A stretch of 64,000 bases of DNA from Streptomyces sp. L2. Lineage in GTDB: Bacteria > Actinomycetota > Actinomycetes > Streptomycetales > Streptomycetaceae. The stretch is taken from contig NZ_QBDT01000001.1 in assembly GCF_004124325.1 (NCBI RefSeq), positions 6,882,001 through 6,946,000 on the forward strand. The letters run 5' to 3'. Positions 24,109 to 33,132 of the stretch are shown here, in pieces. A program made the position numbers and the translations under genes. A model generated the notes under the pieces. The model searched no databases. It was given only the letters and a program-made list of their open reading frames with translations, and was not told where the DNA came from. The first letter of the stretch is position 1; every line of letters begins with the position of its first letter.

Positions 24109-25056
24109 TCAGCCCTCGCGCGCGCGGAGCGCGGCCAGATAGGCGTTGTACGCCTCCAGCTCCTTGTCACCGTCCCGGTCGGCGGCCCGGTCCTTGCGCT
24201 TGGCCTGCCGCTGCTCGGAGCCGTACCACTGGAACAGCAGCGCGATCAGCACCAGCACCGAGGGGACCTCGCTGAACGCCCAGGCGATGCCGCCGGCCGC
24301 GTTCTGGTCGGCCAGCGCGTCGATGCCGAGCGAGGCCGACGGGTGCTTGAAGGTCTCCACCATCGGCGTCGACGCCATCATCAGCGCGATACCGAAGAAC
24401 GCGTGGAACGGCATGCCCGCGAACAGCTCCAGCATCCGCATCAGGTACCCGGGCCGGTGCGGGCCCGGGTCGACGCCGATGATCGGCCAGAAGAACACCA
24501 CACCCACGGCGAGGAAGTGCACCATCATCGCCACGTGCCCGGCCTTCGACCCCATCAGCAGGTCGAACAGGGGAGTGAAGTACAGCCCGTACAGGCTCGC
24601 GATGAACAGCGGGATCGTGAACACCGGGTGGGTGATGATCCGCATGTACCGGCTGTGCAGCAGCGCCAGCAGCAGCTCACGCGGCCCCTTGCGGCCCTTC
24701 CCGGCGGTCGGCAGCGCCCGCAGCGCGAGCGTGACCGGGGCGCCGAGCAGGATCAGGATCGGCGACAGCATGCTGATCACCATGTGCTGCACCATGTGCA
24801 CGCTGAACATGACCATGCCGTAGTCGTTCAGCCTGGTGCACATCATCAGGGCGACGGTCAGCACGCCGATGACGTACGACACCGTACGGCCCACCGGCCA
24901 GGCGTCTCCCCGCCGCACCAGCCGCACCACACCCCACGCGTACAGCCCGAGCCCGAGCAGACAGCCGACGAGGAAGAACGGATCCGCCGACCACTGGAGC
25001 CCCCGTCCCAGCGTGAACGGCGGCAGATCCATCACCATGCCGTGCCCGTGATCCAT
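24109..25056 (-). CDS. ctaG: Cytochrome c oxidase assembly factor, caa3-type CtaG
   Basis: 315-aa polytopic membrane protein of the caa3 CtaG family, with seven to eight hydrophobic segments. HGHGMVMDLPPF at the N-terminus, CTRLNDYGMVMFSVHMVQHMVISML and MMVHFLAVGVVFFWPIIGVDP in the middle, and the His-containing PFHAFFGIALMM near the end are typical. The protein helps cytochrome oxidase maturation, probably copper insertion. The C-terminal ~40 residues are polar and charged. The gene lies downstream of pfkA with the dispersed repeat copy 1 in between, so it probably has its own promoter. Confidence 0.9.
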   Translation of the reverse strand: MDHGHGMVMDLPPFTLGRGLQWSADPFFLVGCLLGLGLYAWGVVRLVRRGDAWPVGRTVSYVIGVLTVALMMCTRLNDYGMVMFSVHMVQHMVISMLSPILILLGAPVTLALRALPTAGKGRKGPRELLLALLHSRYMRIITHPVFTIPLFIASLYGLYFTPLFDLLMGSKAGHVAMMVHFLAVGVVFFWPIIGVDPGPHRPGYLMRMLELFAGMPFHAFFGIALMMASTPMVETFKHPSASLGIDALADQNAAGGIAWAFSEVPSVLVLIALLFQWYGSEQRQAKRKDRAADRDGDKELEAYNAYLAALRAREG

Positions 25057-25146
25057 CCACCGGCTCCATTTCGAGGGGGGTTGCGCGACTTGTCCGCCCC
25101 AAGACTAGAACCAGCTCCGCTCCCCTCTTCGACCGGGTCCCGCTTC

Positions 25147-25225
25147 AGCGCCCCCAAAGGGGCGCGGGGCTGTATCGGTGTGCGGCTCCGCCGCGTGGGC
25201 GCGAACAACCACGACGCACCCGCAC
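25147..25225 (+). repeat. Dispersed intergenic repeat, copy 1
   Basis: Starts with a tight hairpin GCGCCCC-CAAA-GGGGCGC (25148-25165), then GGGGCTGTATCGG, CCGCCGCGTGGGCGCG and ACCACGACGCACCCGCA. The same order of blocks is found inverted at 38232-38308, and a shorter relative at 31343-31376. The hairpin is 95 bases after the pfkA stop and could end that transcript. Confidence 0.75.
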
Positions 25226-25259
25226 CCGGCAACGAAACGGAACCCCTACGGCGCGCCCC

Positions 25260-26285
25260 CTAAAGAACGCACTCCGCTTCCTCATACCGCGCGGCCGGCA
25301 CGGTCTTGAGAGACTCCACTGCCTCCGCCAGCGGCACCATCACGATCTCGGTCCCCCGCAACGCGGTCATCCCCCCGAACTCCCCCCGATGCACCGCCTC
25401 CACCGCATGCCACCCGAACCGCGTCGCCAGCACCCTGTCGTACGCCGTCGGCGTCCCACCCCGCTGCACGTGCCCGAGGATCACCGGCCGGGCCTCCTTG
25501 CCGAGCCGGTGCTCCAGCTCGACCGACAGCTGCCGCGCGATCCCCGCGAAGCGCTCGTGGCCGTAGATGTCCTTGCCACCCTCGTCGAACTCCATGGAGC
25601 CGGGCCGGGGCTTGGCGCCCTCCGCCGCGACGACGATCGCGAACCGCTTGCCCGCCTCGAACCGCGCGCCGACCTTCCGGGCCAACTCGTCGATGTCGAA
25701 GGGCCGTTCGGGTACGACGATGGCGTGGGCGCCGGCCGCCATGCCGGAGTGCAGGGCGATCCAGCCGGTGTGCCGGCCCATGACCTCCACGATCAGCATG
25801 CGCTGGTGGGACTCGGCGGTGGTCTTCAGCCGGTCCAGGGCCTCCGTGGCGACGCCCACCGCGGTGTCGAAACCGAAGGTGACGTCGGTGACGGCGATGT
25901 CGTTGTCGATGGTCTTGGGCACGCCCACGATGGGCAGCCCGTTGTCCGACAGCAGGCGGGCCGCCTTCAGGGTGCCCTCGCCGCCGATCGGGATGATCGC
26001 GTCCAGGCCGAGCTCGGCGACGTGCCCCCGGGCCCGCTCCACGCCGTCCCGCAGATGCTCGGGACGGACCCGGGAGGAGCCGAGGATGGTGCCGCCGCGG
26101 GCCAGGATGCCGCCCACGGCGTCCAGGTCGAGCTTCAGATAGTCGCACTCCAGGAGGCCCTTCCAGCCGTCCCGGAATCCGATGACCTCGTCGCCGTGGT
26201 CGACGACGGCGCGGTGCACGACGGACCGGATGACGGCGTTCAGGCCGGGGCAGTCGCCGCCTGACGTGAGGACACCAATGCGCAT
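25260..26285 (-). CDS. pfkA: 6-phosphofructokinase
   Basis: 341-aa phosphofructokinase A-family enzyme producing fructose-1,6-bisphosphate in glycolysis. GVLTSGGDCPGLNAVIR is the nucleotide/phosphate-binding start, IPIGGEGTLKAA follows at about residue 100, and the catalytic segment PKTIDNDIAVTDVTFGFDTA contains the conserved Asp residues; EVMGRHTGWIA and GHVQRGGTPTAYDR complete the sugar-phosphate site. The sequence looks like group III enzymes, where ATP and pyrophosphate users mix; phosphoryl donor is not settled by eye. The gene stands alone, ending before the dispersed repeat. Confidence 0.94.
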   Translation of the reverse strand: MRIGVLTSGGDCPGLNAVIRSVVHRAVVDHGDEVIGFRDGWKGLLECDYLKLDLDAVGGILARGGTILGSSRVRPEHLRDGVERARGHVAELGLDAIIPIGGEGTLKAARLLSDNGLPIVGVPKTIDNDIAVTDVTFGFDTAVGVATEALDRLKTTAESHQRMLIVEVMGRHTGWIALHSGMAAGAHAIVVPERPFDIDELARKVGARFEAGKRFAIVVAAEGAKPRPGSMEFDEGGKDIYGHERFAGIARQLSVELEHRLGKEARPVILGHVQRGGTPTAYDRVLATRFGWHAVEAVHRGEFGGMTALRGTEIVMVPLAEAVESLKTVPAARYEEAECVL

Positions 26286-26492
26286 AGCCCGATTTACCTT
26301 CTCAACGTGGGCCGGAAAAACCGGACCACGTCGTCCGGCGGGTTCCCGGCCACCCTACCGGCGTGAGGGGGTGGGTCCGTAGCGGGCGTCCGCCTGCTGG
26401 ACGTGCCCGCACATGTGAGCGGACAGGCCGTCAGGCGGGCCCACCACGAGCCTGCCGGAACCCGCTGAAGCGCTGCTGAGACGCCGCTGAGA

Positions 26493-26508
26493 CGCCGCTT
26501 GCGCGGCG
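26493..26508 (-). terminator. Hairpin downstream of gatD
   Basis: CGCCGC-TTGC-GCGGCG, a perfect 6-bp stem with a 4-base loop, 28 bases past the gatD stop. No U-tract. Two near-identical GCTGAGACGCC units precede it on the plus strand. The remaining intergenic bases up to pfkA (26286) show nothing else I can support. Confidence 0.5.
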
Positions 26509-26536
26509 GCCGGGAGGCGAGCCGGACGAAGGGCGA

Positions 26537-27265
26537 TCACGCAGGCTGCTGCGCGGCGGCGATGCGCTCGCCCCGCAGCGCCTCGTACCACCGGTCGTCG
26601 ATCGGCGGCAGCGCGTTGACGTCCAGCGCCAGCTTCAGCAGCAGGTCGGCGATCTGCGGGTTGCGGGCGAGCACCGGGCCGTGCATGTAGGTGCCGAAGA
26701 CCGTCCCGTTGTACGCGCCCTCCGTGCCGTCCCCGGTGCCGTTGCCCCGGCCCAGCCGGACCTGGGCGAAGGGGCGGGCGGTGGGACCGAGGTGGGTGAC
26801 GCCCTGGTGGTTCTCGAAACCGGTCAGCTGGGGCAGGCCGAGCTGCGGGTCGATGTCCCCGAGGACATCGCCGACGCACCGCTCGCCCTCGCCGCGCACC
26901 GACACCACGTCGAGCAGGCCGAGGCCGGGCTCGCGCTGGCCGAGGTCGTTGATGAACTCGTGCCCGAGGATCTGGTAGCCGGCGCACACCGAGAACAGGA
27001 TCGCGCCGTTCTCCACCGCCCGGTGCAGATGGCCGTCGCGGCGCAGCCGCTCGGCCGCGAGCCGCTGCGGCCGGTCCTCGCCGCCGCCGATCAGGTAGAT
27101 GTCACCGGAGGTCGGGATCGGCTGGTCACTGCGCACATCGAGCCGGGCCACGTCCAGGCCCCGCTGCCGCGCCCGGCGCTCCACGACGAGCGCGTTGCCC
27201 TGGTCGCCGTAGGTGCTCAGCAGGTCCGGGTAGATCCACACCAGCCGCAGTTGGTTGTCGCTCAT
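26537..27265 (-). CDS. gatD: Lipid II isoglutaminyl synthase, glutaminase subunit
   Basis: 242-aa class I glutamine amidotransferase of the CobB/CobQ type. The nucleophile Cys is in ILFSVCAGYQILGHEF (about residue 94) and the catalytic His in GTYMHGPVLARNP near residue 190. It supplies ammonia to MurT, which amidates the alpha-carboxyl of glutamate in lipid II stem peptides. The start ATG at 27265 has AAGGA upstream and lies 22 bases after the murT stop, giving the conserved murT-gatD operon order. Confidence 0.93.
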   Translation of the reverse strand: MSDNQLRLVWIYPDLLSTYGDQGNALVVERRARQRGLDVARLDVRSDQPIPTSGDIYLIGGGEDRPQRLAAERLRRDGHLHRAVENGAILFSVCAGYQILGHEFINDLGQREPGLGLLDVVSVRGEGERCVGDVLGDIDPQLGLPQLTGFENHQGVTHLGPTARPFAQVRLGRGNGTGDGTEGAYNGTVFGTYMHGPVLARNPQIADLLLKLALDVNALPPIDDRWYEALRGERIAAAQQPA

Positions 27266-27287
27266 GAGGTGATCGTCCTTCTCCTGA

Positions 27288-28526
27288 TCAGTTGCCGACG
27301 CGGCGGCGCAGGTCCTGGAACGCGGTGTAGTTCGCGATGACCTCGATACGTCCCGGCGGGGCCGTCTGCACGGCCTGGTCGAGGTTCTCGCAGACCTGGA
27401 AGTGCTGGTTCGCGACCTCCAGGCGCACCGCGAGGTCGAGCTTGCGGTCACCGATGACGAAGATCGGGTGGCCGGTCAGCCGCGTGTAGTCGACGTCCCA
27501 CAGCCAGGACGTGTCGGTGCCGTCGGCCCCGCGCGCGTTCACGGACAGGATCACCGGGGTGGGCGGCGGATCGATCAGGGAGAACGTCTCCAGCCAGCCG
27601 GCCGGGTTCTTCGCCAGCAGCAGCCGCAGGTCACGCCCCTGGAACTGGACGACGTCGTACCGCCCGGCCACGGCCTGCACCTGGTACATCCGCTCCAGGG
27701 CGACCTGCGGGGGCACCCCGAACACGGCGGCGACGGCCGCGGAGCTGGCCGCGTTCGCCTTGTTGGCCCGGCCCGGCAGCTGCAGGTGGATCGGCCAGGC
27801 GGACCCGTGCGGGTCGAGGACGTGGTCGCCGTTCAGGGCCCAGCTCGGCGTCGGCCGGCGGAAGCCGCACTCACCGCAGAACCAGTCGTCGCCGGGGCGC
27901 TGCATCACGCCGCCGCAGGACGGGCAGGACCAGGCGTCGTCCTTCCACATCTGGCCGGCGGCGACCCAGATCACGTTAGGGGAGGAGGAGGCGGCCCACA
28001 CCACGAGCGGGTCGTCGGCGTTGGCGACGATGACCGCCTTGGACCCTGCCAGCCCCTCGCGCCAGTTCTCGGCGAGCATCCGGGTCTCGGCGGCGCGGTC
28101 GAGCTGGTCGCGGGAGAGGTTCAGCAGGGCGATGCACTTCGGGCTGGTGTCCCGGGCCACACCGGCGAGGTACTTCTCGTCGACCTCGATGACACCGAAC
28201 TTCGCGTCCGAGCCGCCCGCGAGCGCGGAGGTGATACCGGCCGGCATGTTGGCGCCGAGCGCGTTCGACACGACCGGGCCCGCGGCGCGCAGCGCCTCCG
28301 CGATCAGCCGGGTGGTCGTCGTCTTGCCGTTGGTCGCCGACACCAGGACGACGTCCAGGTGCTGGGCGAGCCGGGCGAGCAGGTCGGGGTCGAGTCTCAG
28401 CGCGACCCGGCCACCGATCACCGACCCGCTGCCGCGCCCCGCGGCGCGCGATGCCGCAGCGACCGCCTTGCCCGCGGTCACGGCCAGCTTGGCCCGCGGC
28501 GAGAGCGGGTCCGAGTTGCCTGCCAT
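27288..28526 (-). CDS. murT: Lipid II isoglutaminyl synthase, Mur ligase-like subunit
   Basis: 412-aa Mur-ligase fold protein. The ATG at 28526 is preceded by AAGGAGG. ATP loop: VSATNGKTTTTRLIAEAL about residue 62; DUF1727-type C-terminus with the GRYDVVQFQGRDLRLLLAKNPAGW region; and a distinctive zinc ribbon in the middle with two CxxC pairs (SCPSCGG and FCGECGF, residues ~205-230). Partner of GatD in amidating peptidoglycan precursors at the cytoplasmic membrane face. First gene of the operon; divergent from def. Confidence 0.94.
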   Translation of the reverse strand: MAGNSDPLSPRAKLAVTAGKAVAAASRAAGRGSGSVIGGRVALRLDPDLLARLAQHLDVVLVSATNGKTTTTRLIAEALRAAGPVVSNALGANMPAGITSALAGGSDAKFGVIEVDEKYLAGVARDTSPKCIALLNLSRDQLDRAAETRMLAENWREGLAGSKAVIVANADDPLVVWAASSSPNVIWVAAGQMWKDDAWSCPSCGGVMQRPGDDWFCGECGFRRPTPSWALNGDHVLDPHGSAWPIHLQLPGRANKANAASSAAVAAVFGVPPQVALERMYQVQAVAGRYDVVQFQGRDLRLLLAKNPAGWLETFSLIDPPPTPVILSVNARGADGTDTSWLWDVDYTRLTGHPIFVIGDRKLDLAVRLEVANQHFQVCENLDQAVQTAPPGRIEVIANYTAFQDLRRRVGN

Positions 28527-28678
28527 CAGTTCTCGATCCTCCTTGCGTACGCGCCGCGCCTGAAGCTCGTCCGGCACGTGGTGTGTGCGTGAAGCCTATC
28601 GAGATCCGTATCCACACCCGAATCCCGGCCCGTACCCGCGCGGCTCGTGCGGGCCGAGGGAACCGTACCCTTGCCGCC

Positions 28679-29236
28679 ATGCGACACGGTTCCATTCCGG
28701 GCGCCCGCGGGCGAGTCCGTCCTCTTTCCCTGCTCGGTGACCCGGTCCTGCGGGAGCCCTGCCGGGACGTCACCGATTTCGGCCCCGAACTGGCGGACTT
28801 GGTGGAGGACTTGTTCGCGACCATGTACGCGGCGCCGGGAGTGGGCCTGGCCGCGAACCAGATCGGGGTCCCGCTGCGGGTCTTCGTCTACGACTGCCCG
28901 GACGACGAGGACGTCCGCCACGTAGGGCACGTGGTGAACCCGCGGCTGGTGGCGGCCGACGGCGTGGTGCTCCGCGGCCCGGAGGGCTGCCTGTCCCTCC
29001 CGGGCCTGGAGGCGGGCACCGAGCGGTACGACCACGCGGTGGTCGAGGGCCGCACGGTGACGGGGGAGCCGGTCACCGTGCATGGCACGGGCTTCTTCGC
29101 GCGGTGTCTGCAGCACGAGTGCGACCACGTGGAGGGCCGGCTGTACGTCGATCACCTCACGGGGTGGCGGCGCCGCAGGTCGGCGAGGCAGATCACCCGG
29201 GCGCCGTGGCACCGGGCGAGTGCGGGGCAGCTCTAA
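28679..29236 (+). CDS. def: Peptide deformylase
   Basis: 185-aa metalloenzyme removing the N-formyl group from nascent proteins. All three motifs are present: GVGLAANQIG (motif 1), EGCLS (motif 2, metal Cys) and QHECDH (motif 3, two metal His and the catalytic Glu). The start ATG at 28679 is the best fit for family length, although its ribosome-binding site is weak. The Arg-rich C-terminal tail is longer than in minimal deformylases. It is 12 bases from the end of the convergent TetR gene. Confidence 0.93.
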   Translation: MRHGSIPGARGRVRPLSLLGDPVLREPCRDVTDFGPELADLVEDLFATMYAAPGVGLAANQIGVPLRVFVYDCPDDEDVRHVGHVVNPRLVAADGVVLRGPEGCLSLPGLEAGTERYDHAVVEGRTVTGEPVTVHGTGFFARCLQHECDHVEGRLYVDHLTGWRRRRSARQITRAPWHRASAGQL

Positions 29237-29248
29237 AGGCTCCGGGTG

Positions 29249-29893
29249 TCAGAAGCCGGGGCCGCCGACGCGGTCTCCGGCCGCCGCGAGGCGGCCCCAC
29301 AGCAGGTCGGCCAGGGACCGCACCAACTCGCTCCGGCCGCACGGCCGCTCCCCGAGCCACCAGTCGCCGGCCGCGTGCATCATGCCGACGATCCCGTGCC
29401 CCCACACCCGCGCCAGCTGCTGGCTGCCGGGGCCGAGGTCCAGCCGCTCCTCGATCACCTGGGCCAGTTCCTCGCCCATCCGCCGCAGCAGCGGGGCCGA
29501 GTGCTTGCCGAGGTCGAACCCCTGGTCGCTGCCCGCGCTGCCCTCGGAGGGGTGCATCAGGAACCGGTACACCTGGGGCCGGGCCTCGATCGCGGCGAGG
29601 TAGGTGTCCAGCGTGGACTCCACCCGCTCGCGCCGGTCGGCGGGAGCGTCCAGCGCCGCCCGCAGCGAGTTCAGCAGGGCGTCGGTGTGCCGCTTGGCCA
29701 AGGCCGCGTAAAGGCCGCTCTTGTCCCCGAAGTGGCGGTAGAGGATCGGCTTCGTGATCCCGGCTTCCGCGGCGATGGCGTTCATCGACGCCTGCGGTCC
29801 GTCGCGCAGCACCACCCGGTCCGCGGCCTCCAGCAACTCGCGCCGTCGGCGGTCGGCGGACCGCTGCTGATCGGTCCGCTGTGTGGTGTTCAT
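29249..29893 (-). CDS. TetR-family transcriptional regulator
   Basis: 214-aa repressor with an N-terminal TetR helix-turn-helix at residues ~18-65 (ELLEAADRVVLRDG then GITKPILYRHFGDKSGLYAA). The C-terminal ligand domain resembles regulators of fatty-acid and acyl-CoA metabolism, with the tail motif WWLGERPCGRSELVRSLADLLW. It is divergent from the acyl-CoA dehydrogenase gene at 30077 and is probably its repressor, binding the palindromes at 30022-30049. Ligand presumably an acyl-CoA (inference). Confidence 0.92.
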   Translation of the reverse strand: MNTTQRTDQQRSADRRRRELLEAADRVVLRDGPQASMNAIAAEAGITKPILYRHFGDKSGLYAALAKRHTDALLNSLRAALDAPADRRERVESTLDTYLAAIEARPQVYRFLMHPSEGSAGSDQGFDLGKHSAPLLRRMGEELAQVIEERLDLGPGSQQLARVWGHGIVGMMHAAGDWWLGERPCGRSELVRSLADLLWGRLAAAGDRVGGPGF

Positions 29894-30021
29894 GTGCTCT
29901 CCCCACCCATGCTGTTTCGGTGACGCCAGCGCAAACTAGCACTGACGGGGCCCCTGACATCGAACGGGATGCCGAGGCGGAGGCCGAGGCGTCATCGGGA
30001 GTTGACTTTTCCTACTGGTGA

Positions 30022-30049
30022 GTAACAGACTGGTGTTACCGTTAGTAAC
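30022..30049. promoter_or_regulatory. Candidate TetR operator in the acyl-CoA dehydrogenase promoter
   Basis: Perfect inverted repeat GTAACA-N6-TGTTAC (30022-30039) overlapping a second one, GTTAC-N5-GTAAC (30035-30049). A TTGACT at 30002-30007 could be the -35, putting the operator over the -10 region. ATG follows at 30077. Confidence 0.55.
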
Positions 30050-30076
30050 AACGCTTGCATCGCCGCTGGAGGGGTC

Positions 30077-31306
30077 ATGGCCGAGTTCACCATGGAGCTG
30101 AACGACGAACAGAAGGAAGTCCGGGACTGGCTCCATGGCTTCGCGGCCGACGTGATCCGCCCCGCCGCCGCCGAATGGGACGAGCGCGAGGAGACTCCCT
30201 GGCCGGTCATCCAGGAGGCCGCGAAGGTCGGCATCTACTCCCTCGATTTCTACGCCCAGCAGTACTTCGACCCCACCGGGCTCGGTATCCCGATGGCGAT
30301 GGAGGAGCTGTTCTGGGGCGACGCGGGCATCGCCCTCTCCATTGTGGGCACCGGCCTGGCCGCCGTGGGCGTTCTCGCCAACGGTACCGAGGAACAGATC
30401 GGCACGTGGATCCCGCAGATGTACGGCGACGCCAACGACGTCAAGGTCGCCGCGTTCTGCTCCTCCGAGCCCGACGCCGGCTCCGACGTCGCCTCCATGC
30501 GCACCCGCGCGGTGTACGACGAGGCCAAGGACGAGTGGGTGATCAACGGCACCAAGACCTGGGCGACCAACGGCGGCATCGCCAACGTCCACGTCGTCGT
30601 CGCGGTCGTCGACCCCGAGCTGGGCTCCAAGGGGCACGCGTCCTTCATCATCCCGCCGGGCACCGAGGGCTGCTCCCAGGGCCAGAAGTTCAAGAAGCAC
30701 GGCATCCGCGCCTCCCACACCGCTGAGGTCATCCTCGACAACGTCCGCGTGCCCGGTTCCTGCCTGCTCGGCGGCAAGGAGAAGCTGGACGAGCGCCTGG
30801 CCCGGGCCCGCGAGCGGGCGAAGGCCGGCGGCGGCGAGCGCGTGAAGAACGCGGCGATGGCCACGTTCGAGGCCTCGCGGCCGGCGGTGGGCGCGATGGC
30901 CGTGGGCACGGCCCGGGCCGCGTACGAGGTCGCCCTCGACTACGCCAAGACCCGCGAGCAGTTCGGCCGGCCGATCATCGACAACCAGGGCGTCGCCTTC
31001 CAGCTGGCCGACATGCGGACGCAGATCGACGCTGCGCGGCTGCTGGTGTGGCGGGCGTCGTGGATGGCCGTGAACGGGAAGCCGTTCACCGCGGCCGAGG
31101 GGTCGATGTCGAAGCTGTTCGCGAGCGAGACGGCGAAGAAGGTGTCCGCGCAGGCGATTCAGATTCTGGGGGGGAACGGGTATACGCGGGAGTATCCGGT
31201 GGAGCGGATGCATCGGGATTCGGCGATCTACACGATCTTTGAAGGGACCAGTGAGGTTCAGCGGCTGGTGATTGCGCGGACCTTGTCCGGGATGGCTATT
31301 CGGTAG
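30077..31306 (+). CDS. Acyl-CoA dehydrogenase
   Basis: 409-aa FAD-dependent acyl-CoA dehydrogenase catalysing the first beta-oxidation step. GGAGGGG precedes the ATG. FAD/substrate motif AFCSSEPDAGSDVASM at residue ~130, the middle domain GTKTWATNGG, and the C-terminal IQILGGNGYTREYPVERMHR, with the catalytic base expected in IFEGTSEVQRL. Family usual length. The divergent TetR gene and the palindromes between them suggest induction by an acyl-CoA. The chain-length preference cannot be read from sequence. Confidence 0.93.
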   Translation: MAEFTMELNDEQKEVRDWLHGFAADVIRPAAAEWDEREETPWPVIQEAAKVGIYSLDFYAQQYFDPTGLGIPMAMEELFWGDAGIALSIVGTGLAAVGVLANGTEEQIGTWIPQMYGDANDVKVAAFCSSEPDAGSDVASMRTRAVYDEAKDEWVINGTKTWATNGGIANVHVVVAVVDPELGSKGHASFIIPPGTEGCSQGQKFKKHGIRASHTAEVILDNVRVPGSCLLGGKEKLDERLARARERAKAGGGERVKNAAMATFEASRPAVGAMAVGTARAAYEVALDYAKTREQFGRPIIDNQGVAFQLADMRTQIDAARLLVWRASWMAVNGKPFTAAEGSMSKLFASETAKKVSAQAIQILGGNGYTREYPVERMHRDSAIYTIFEGTSEVQRLVIARTLSGMAIR

Positions 31307-31342
31307 CGCCGTGGGGGTTCTGTGCGATTCGGGCTGACGGTT

Positions 31343-31376
31343 CGTCGTGGCTTGTCGCGCAGTTCCCCGCGCCCCT
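31343..31376 (-). repeat. Dispersed intergenic repeat, short relative (copy 3)
   Basis: On the minus strand it reads AGGGGCGCGGGGAACTGCGCG followed by ACAAGCCACGACG. It shares the GGGGCGCGGGG core and the distal GCGCGAxxAxCCACGACG block with copies 1 and 2, but lacks the ~30-base middle and the leading hairpin arm. Lies between convergent genes. Confidence 0.55.
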
Positions 31377-31388
31377 GGGTGGGTGTCC

Positions 31389-31910
31389 TCACCGGTGTCT
31401 CAGAGGTGTGAGTTGCTCTATGTCGTACTTGCTTCGAAGGGCCTCGATCGCCTCGTGATCCGGGGGGCCGCCCTCGCTCAGGATCTCCAGTAGTTCCTCG
31501 AAGTAGCGCTCGTGGTCGGGCGGGGGGCTGGCCTGGAAGAACATCCTTGCCGGGGTGTTCGTCGGGTTGGCGAAGGCGTGGGGGCAGCCGGGGGGGACGA
31601 CGATGAGGGTGCCCGGGGTGGCCCGGACCACGCGGTTGCCCGAAGTCGACTCCCAGCGCTGCCAGTTGTCGGGGGTGCGGACGCGGGGCTCGAAGGCGAG
31701 GACGTCCAGTTCACCGTCCAGGACGTAGAACAGCTCCTCGCTGCGGGTGTGCACATGGGCGCCCACGTCGAAGCCGGGCGGGACCTCCACCTCGAAGGTG
31801 GAGGCCGTCCGGGAGTGGGTGCCGGTGACCTTGAAGGTCACGCGCTGGGCCGGTGCCTGGACGACGCGGCCGTGGCCCGGCGGGACGAGCAGCCCCTCGG
31901 TCGTCGTCAT
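31389..31910 (-). CDS. momA: Cupin-type quinone-forming monooxygenase, MomA-like
   Basis: 173-aa cupin. Metal-ligand pattern visible as PPGFDVGAHVHTRSEELFYVLDGELDVL (His/His/Glu, residues ~45-70) and VPPGCPHAFANPT (His, ~120). Third gene of the rppA operon, seven bases after the P450 stop. In related Streptomyces a cupin in this position (MomA) oxidises tetrahydroxynaphthalene to flaviolin; assignment here rests on context plus the cupin motifs, not on a search. Confidence 0.82.
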   Translation of the reverse strand: MTTTEGLLVPPGHGRVVQAPAQRVTFKVTGTHSRTASTFEVEVPPGFDVGAHVHTRSEELFYVLDGELDVLAFEPRVRTPDNWQRWESTSGNRVVRATPGTLIVVPPGCPHAFANPTNTPARMFFQASPPPDHERYFEELLEILSEGGPPDHEAIEALRSKYDIEQLTPLRHR

Positions 31911-31917
31911 CGCGGGC

Positions 31918-33132
31918 TCACCACGCCACCGGGAGGGCCTCGGGACCGCGGATCAACGCGCCCTTCTTGAACGGCACCTGGTCCGGGTGCACCGCGAGCC
32001 TCAGGCTGGGGATCCGGTCCAGCAGGGCGTCGACGAGGAGTTCCGACTCCAGGCGGGCCAGCATGCCGCCGGGGCAGTAGTGCGGGCCGAAGCCGAAGGC
32101 CACGTGCGGGTTGGGGCTGCGGGTGACGTCGATCGTCTCCGGGTCGGGGAAGACGTCCGGGTCGCGGTTGGCGGCCAGGTAGGAGACGTAGATGGCGTCG
32201 CCCTCGCGGATGAGGGTGCCGGCGATCTCCACGTCCTCCAGCGCGATCCGGGACAGGCCGACCGCGTTGCGGTGCGGGATGTAGCGCAGGAGTTCGTCGA
32301 TGGCCCGGGGGCGGACCCCCGGTTCCGAGCGCAGGCGTTCGGCCAGGTCCGGGCGGGTGAGCAGCAGGTGGAACATCTGGCCGCTGTTGTTGGTGACCGC
32401 CTCGCCGCCGATCTGGAGCAGCACCGCCAGGCCGACGGCCTCCTCCATGGTGATCTCGTCGCGGCCCACGGCGGCGCCCAGCAGGGAGGTGACGTCCTCG
32501 GCGGTGCTGCCCGCGCGCCGGCCGATCAGGTCGGTGAAGTAGGCGCTCATCTCGCGCTTGGCCTTCTCGCTGACCTCCTTGCCGTGCGCGGAGGACAGGA
32601 TCAGCTGGGTCCAGGTGTGCATGCTCTGCCGGTCCGCGGCCGGGACGCCCATCAGCTCGCAGATCACCGCGATGGGGAAGGGGCTGAGCACCGCACGGGT
32701 GAGGTCGGCGGGCGGTCCGTCCTGGAGGAGTTCGTCCACGAGCTCGTCCAGCATGCCGCGCGCCTTGCCGCGGATGCGTTCCACGCCCTTCGCGGTGAAC
32801 GCGGCGGCGACCGAGCGCCGTAGCCGGGTGTGGTCGGGCGGGTCGAGGAAGCCGACCGCGCCCCGGTCGGGGATGAAGTGCGGGGCGAGCCGGGTGACCT
32901 GCCGGCCCATGACCGCCTCCCGGCTGAAGCGGGGGTCGTTGGTGACCAGCCGTACGTCGTCGTACCGGGTGACCAGCCAGGCCCAGCCCTCGCCGTTGGG
33001 CAGCTGGATGCGGGTGACCGGACCCTCGTCCATCAGCTCGGTGAGCACCGGGTCGAAGTCGGTGCCGGACAGGTCGGCCGCCGGCCAGTGCCGGACCGGG
33101 GGCAGGGTCTCGGTGAGCGGTCCACTTGTCAT
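31918..33132 (-). CDS. Cytochrome P450, CYP158A-like flaviolin/THN-coupling enzyme
   Basis: 404-aa P450. The heme loop FGFGPHYCPGGMLARLE carries the axial Cys at about residue 353; the ExxR pair is ELLRYIP (about residue 283). The I-helix reads LLQIGGEAVTNNSGQ, with E-A-V-T rather than the standard D/E-T arrangement. ATG at 33132 overlaps the rppA stop (ATGA). In S. coelicolor the equivalent gene next to the THN synthase encodes CYP158A2, which couples flaviolin into pigments; same role inferred. Confidence 0.9.
   Translation of the reverse strand: MTSGPLTETLPPVRHWPAADLSGTDFDPVLTELMDEGPVTRIQLPNGEGWAWLVTRYDDVRLVTNDPRFSREAVMGRQVTRLAPHFIPDRGAVGFLDPPDHTRLRRSVAAAFTAKGVERIRGKARGMLDELVDELLQDGPPADLTRAVLSPFPIAVICELMGVPAADRQSMHTWTQLILSSAHGKEVSEKAKREMSAYFTDLIGRRAGSTAEDVTSLLGAAVGRDEITMEEAVGLAVLLQIGGEAVTNNSGQMFHLLLTRPDLAERLRSEPGVRPRAIDELLRYIPHRNAVGLSRIALEDVEIAGTLIREGDAIYVSYLAANRDPDVFPDPETIDVTRSPNPHVAFGFGPHYCPGGMLARLESELLVDALLDRIPSLRLAVHPDQVPFKKGALIRGPEALPVAW

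Noticed and set aside
26355..26987. A 210-residue minus-strand frame overlapping gatD
   Set aside because: Arg/Pro/Ala-rich product in a different frame from the convincing GatD protein.
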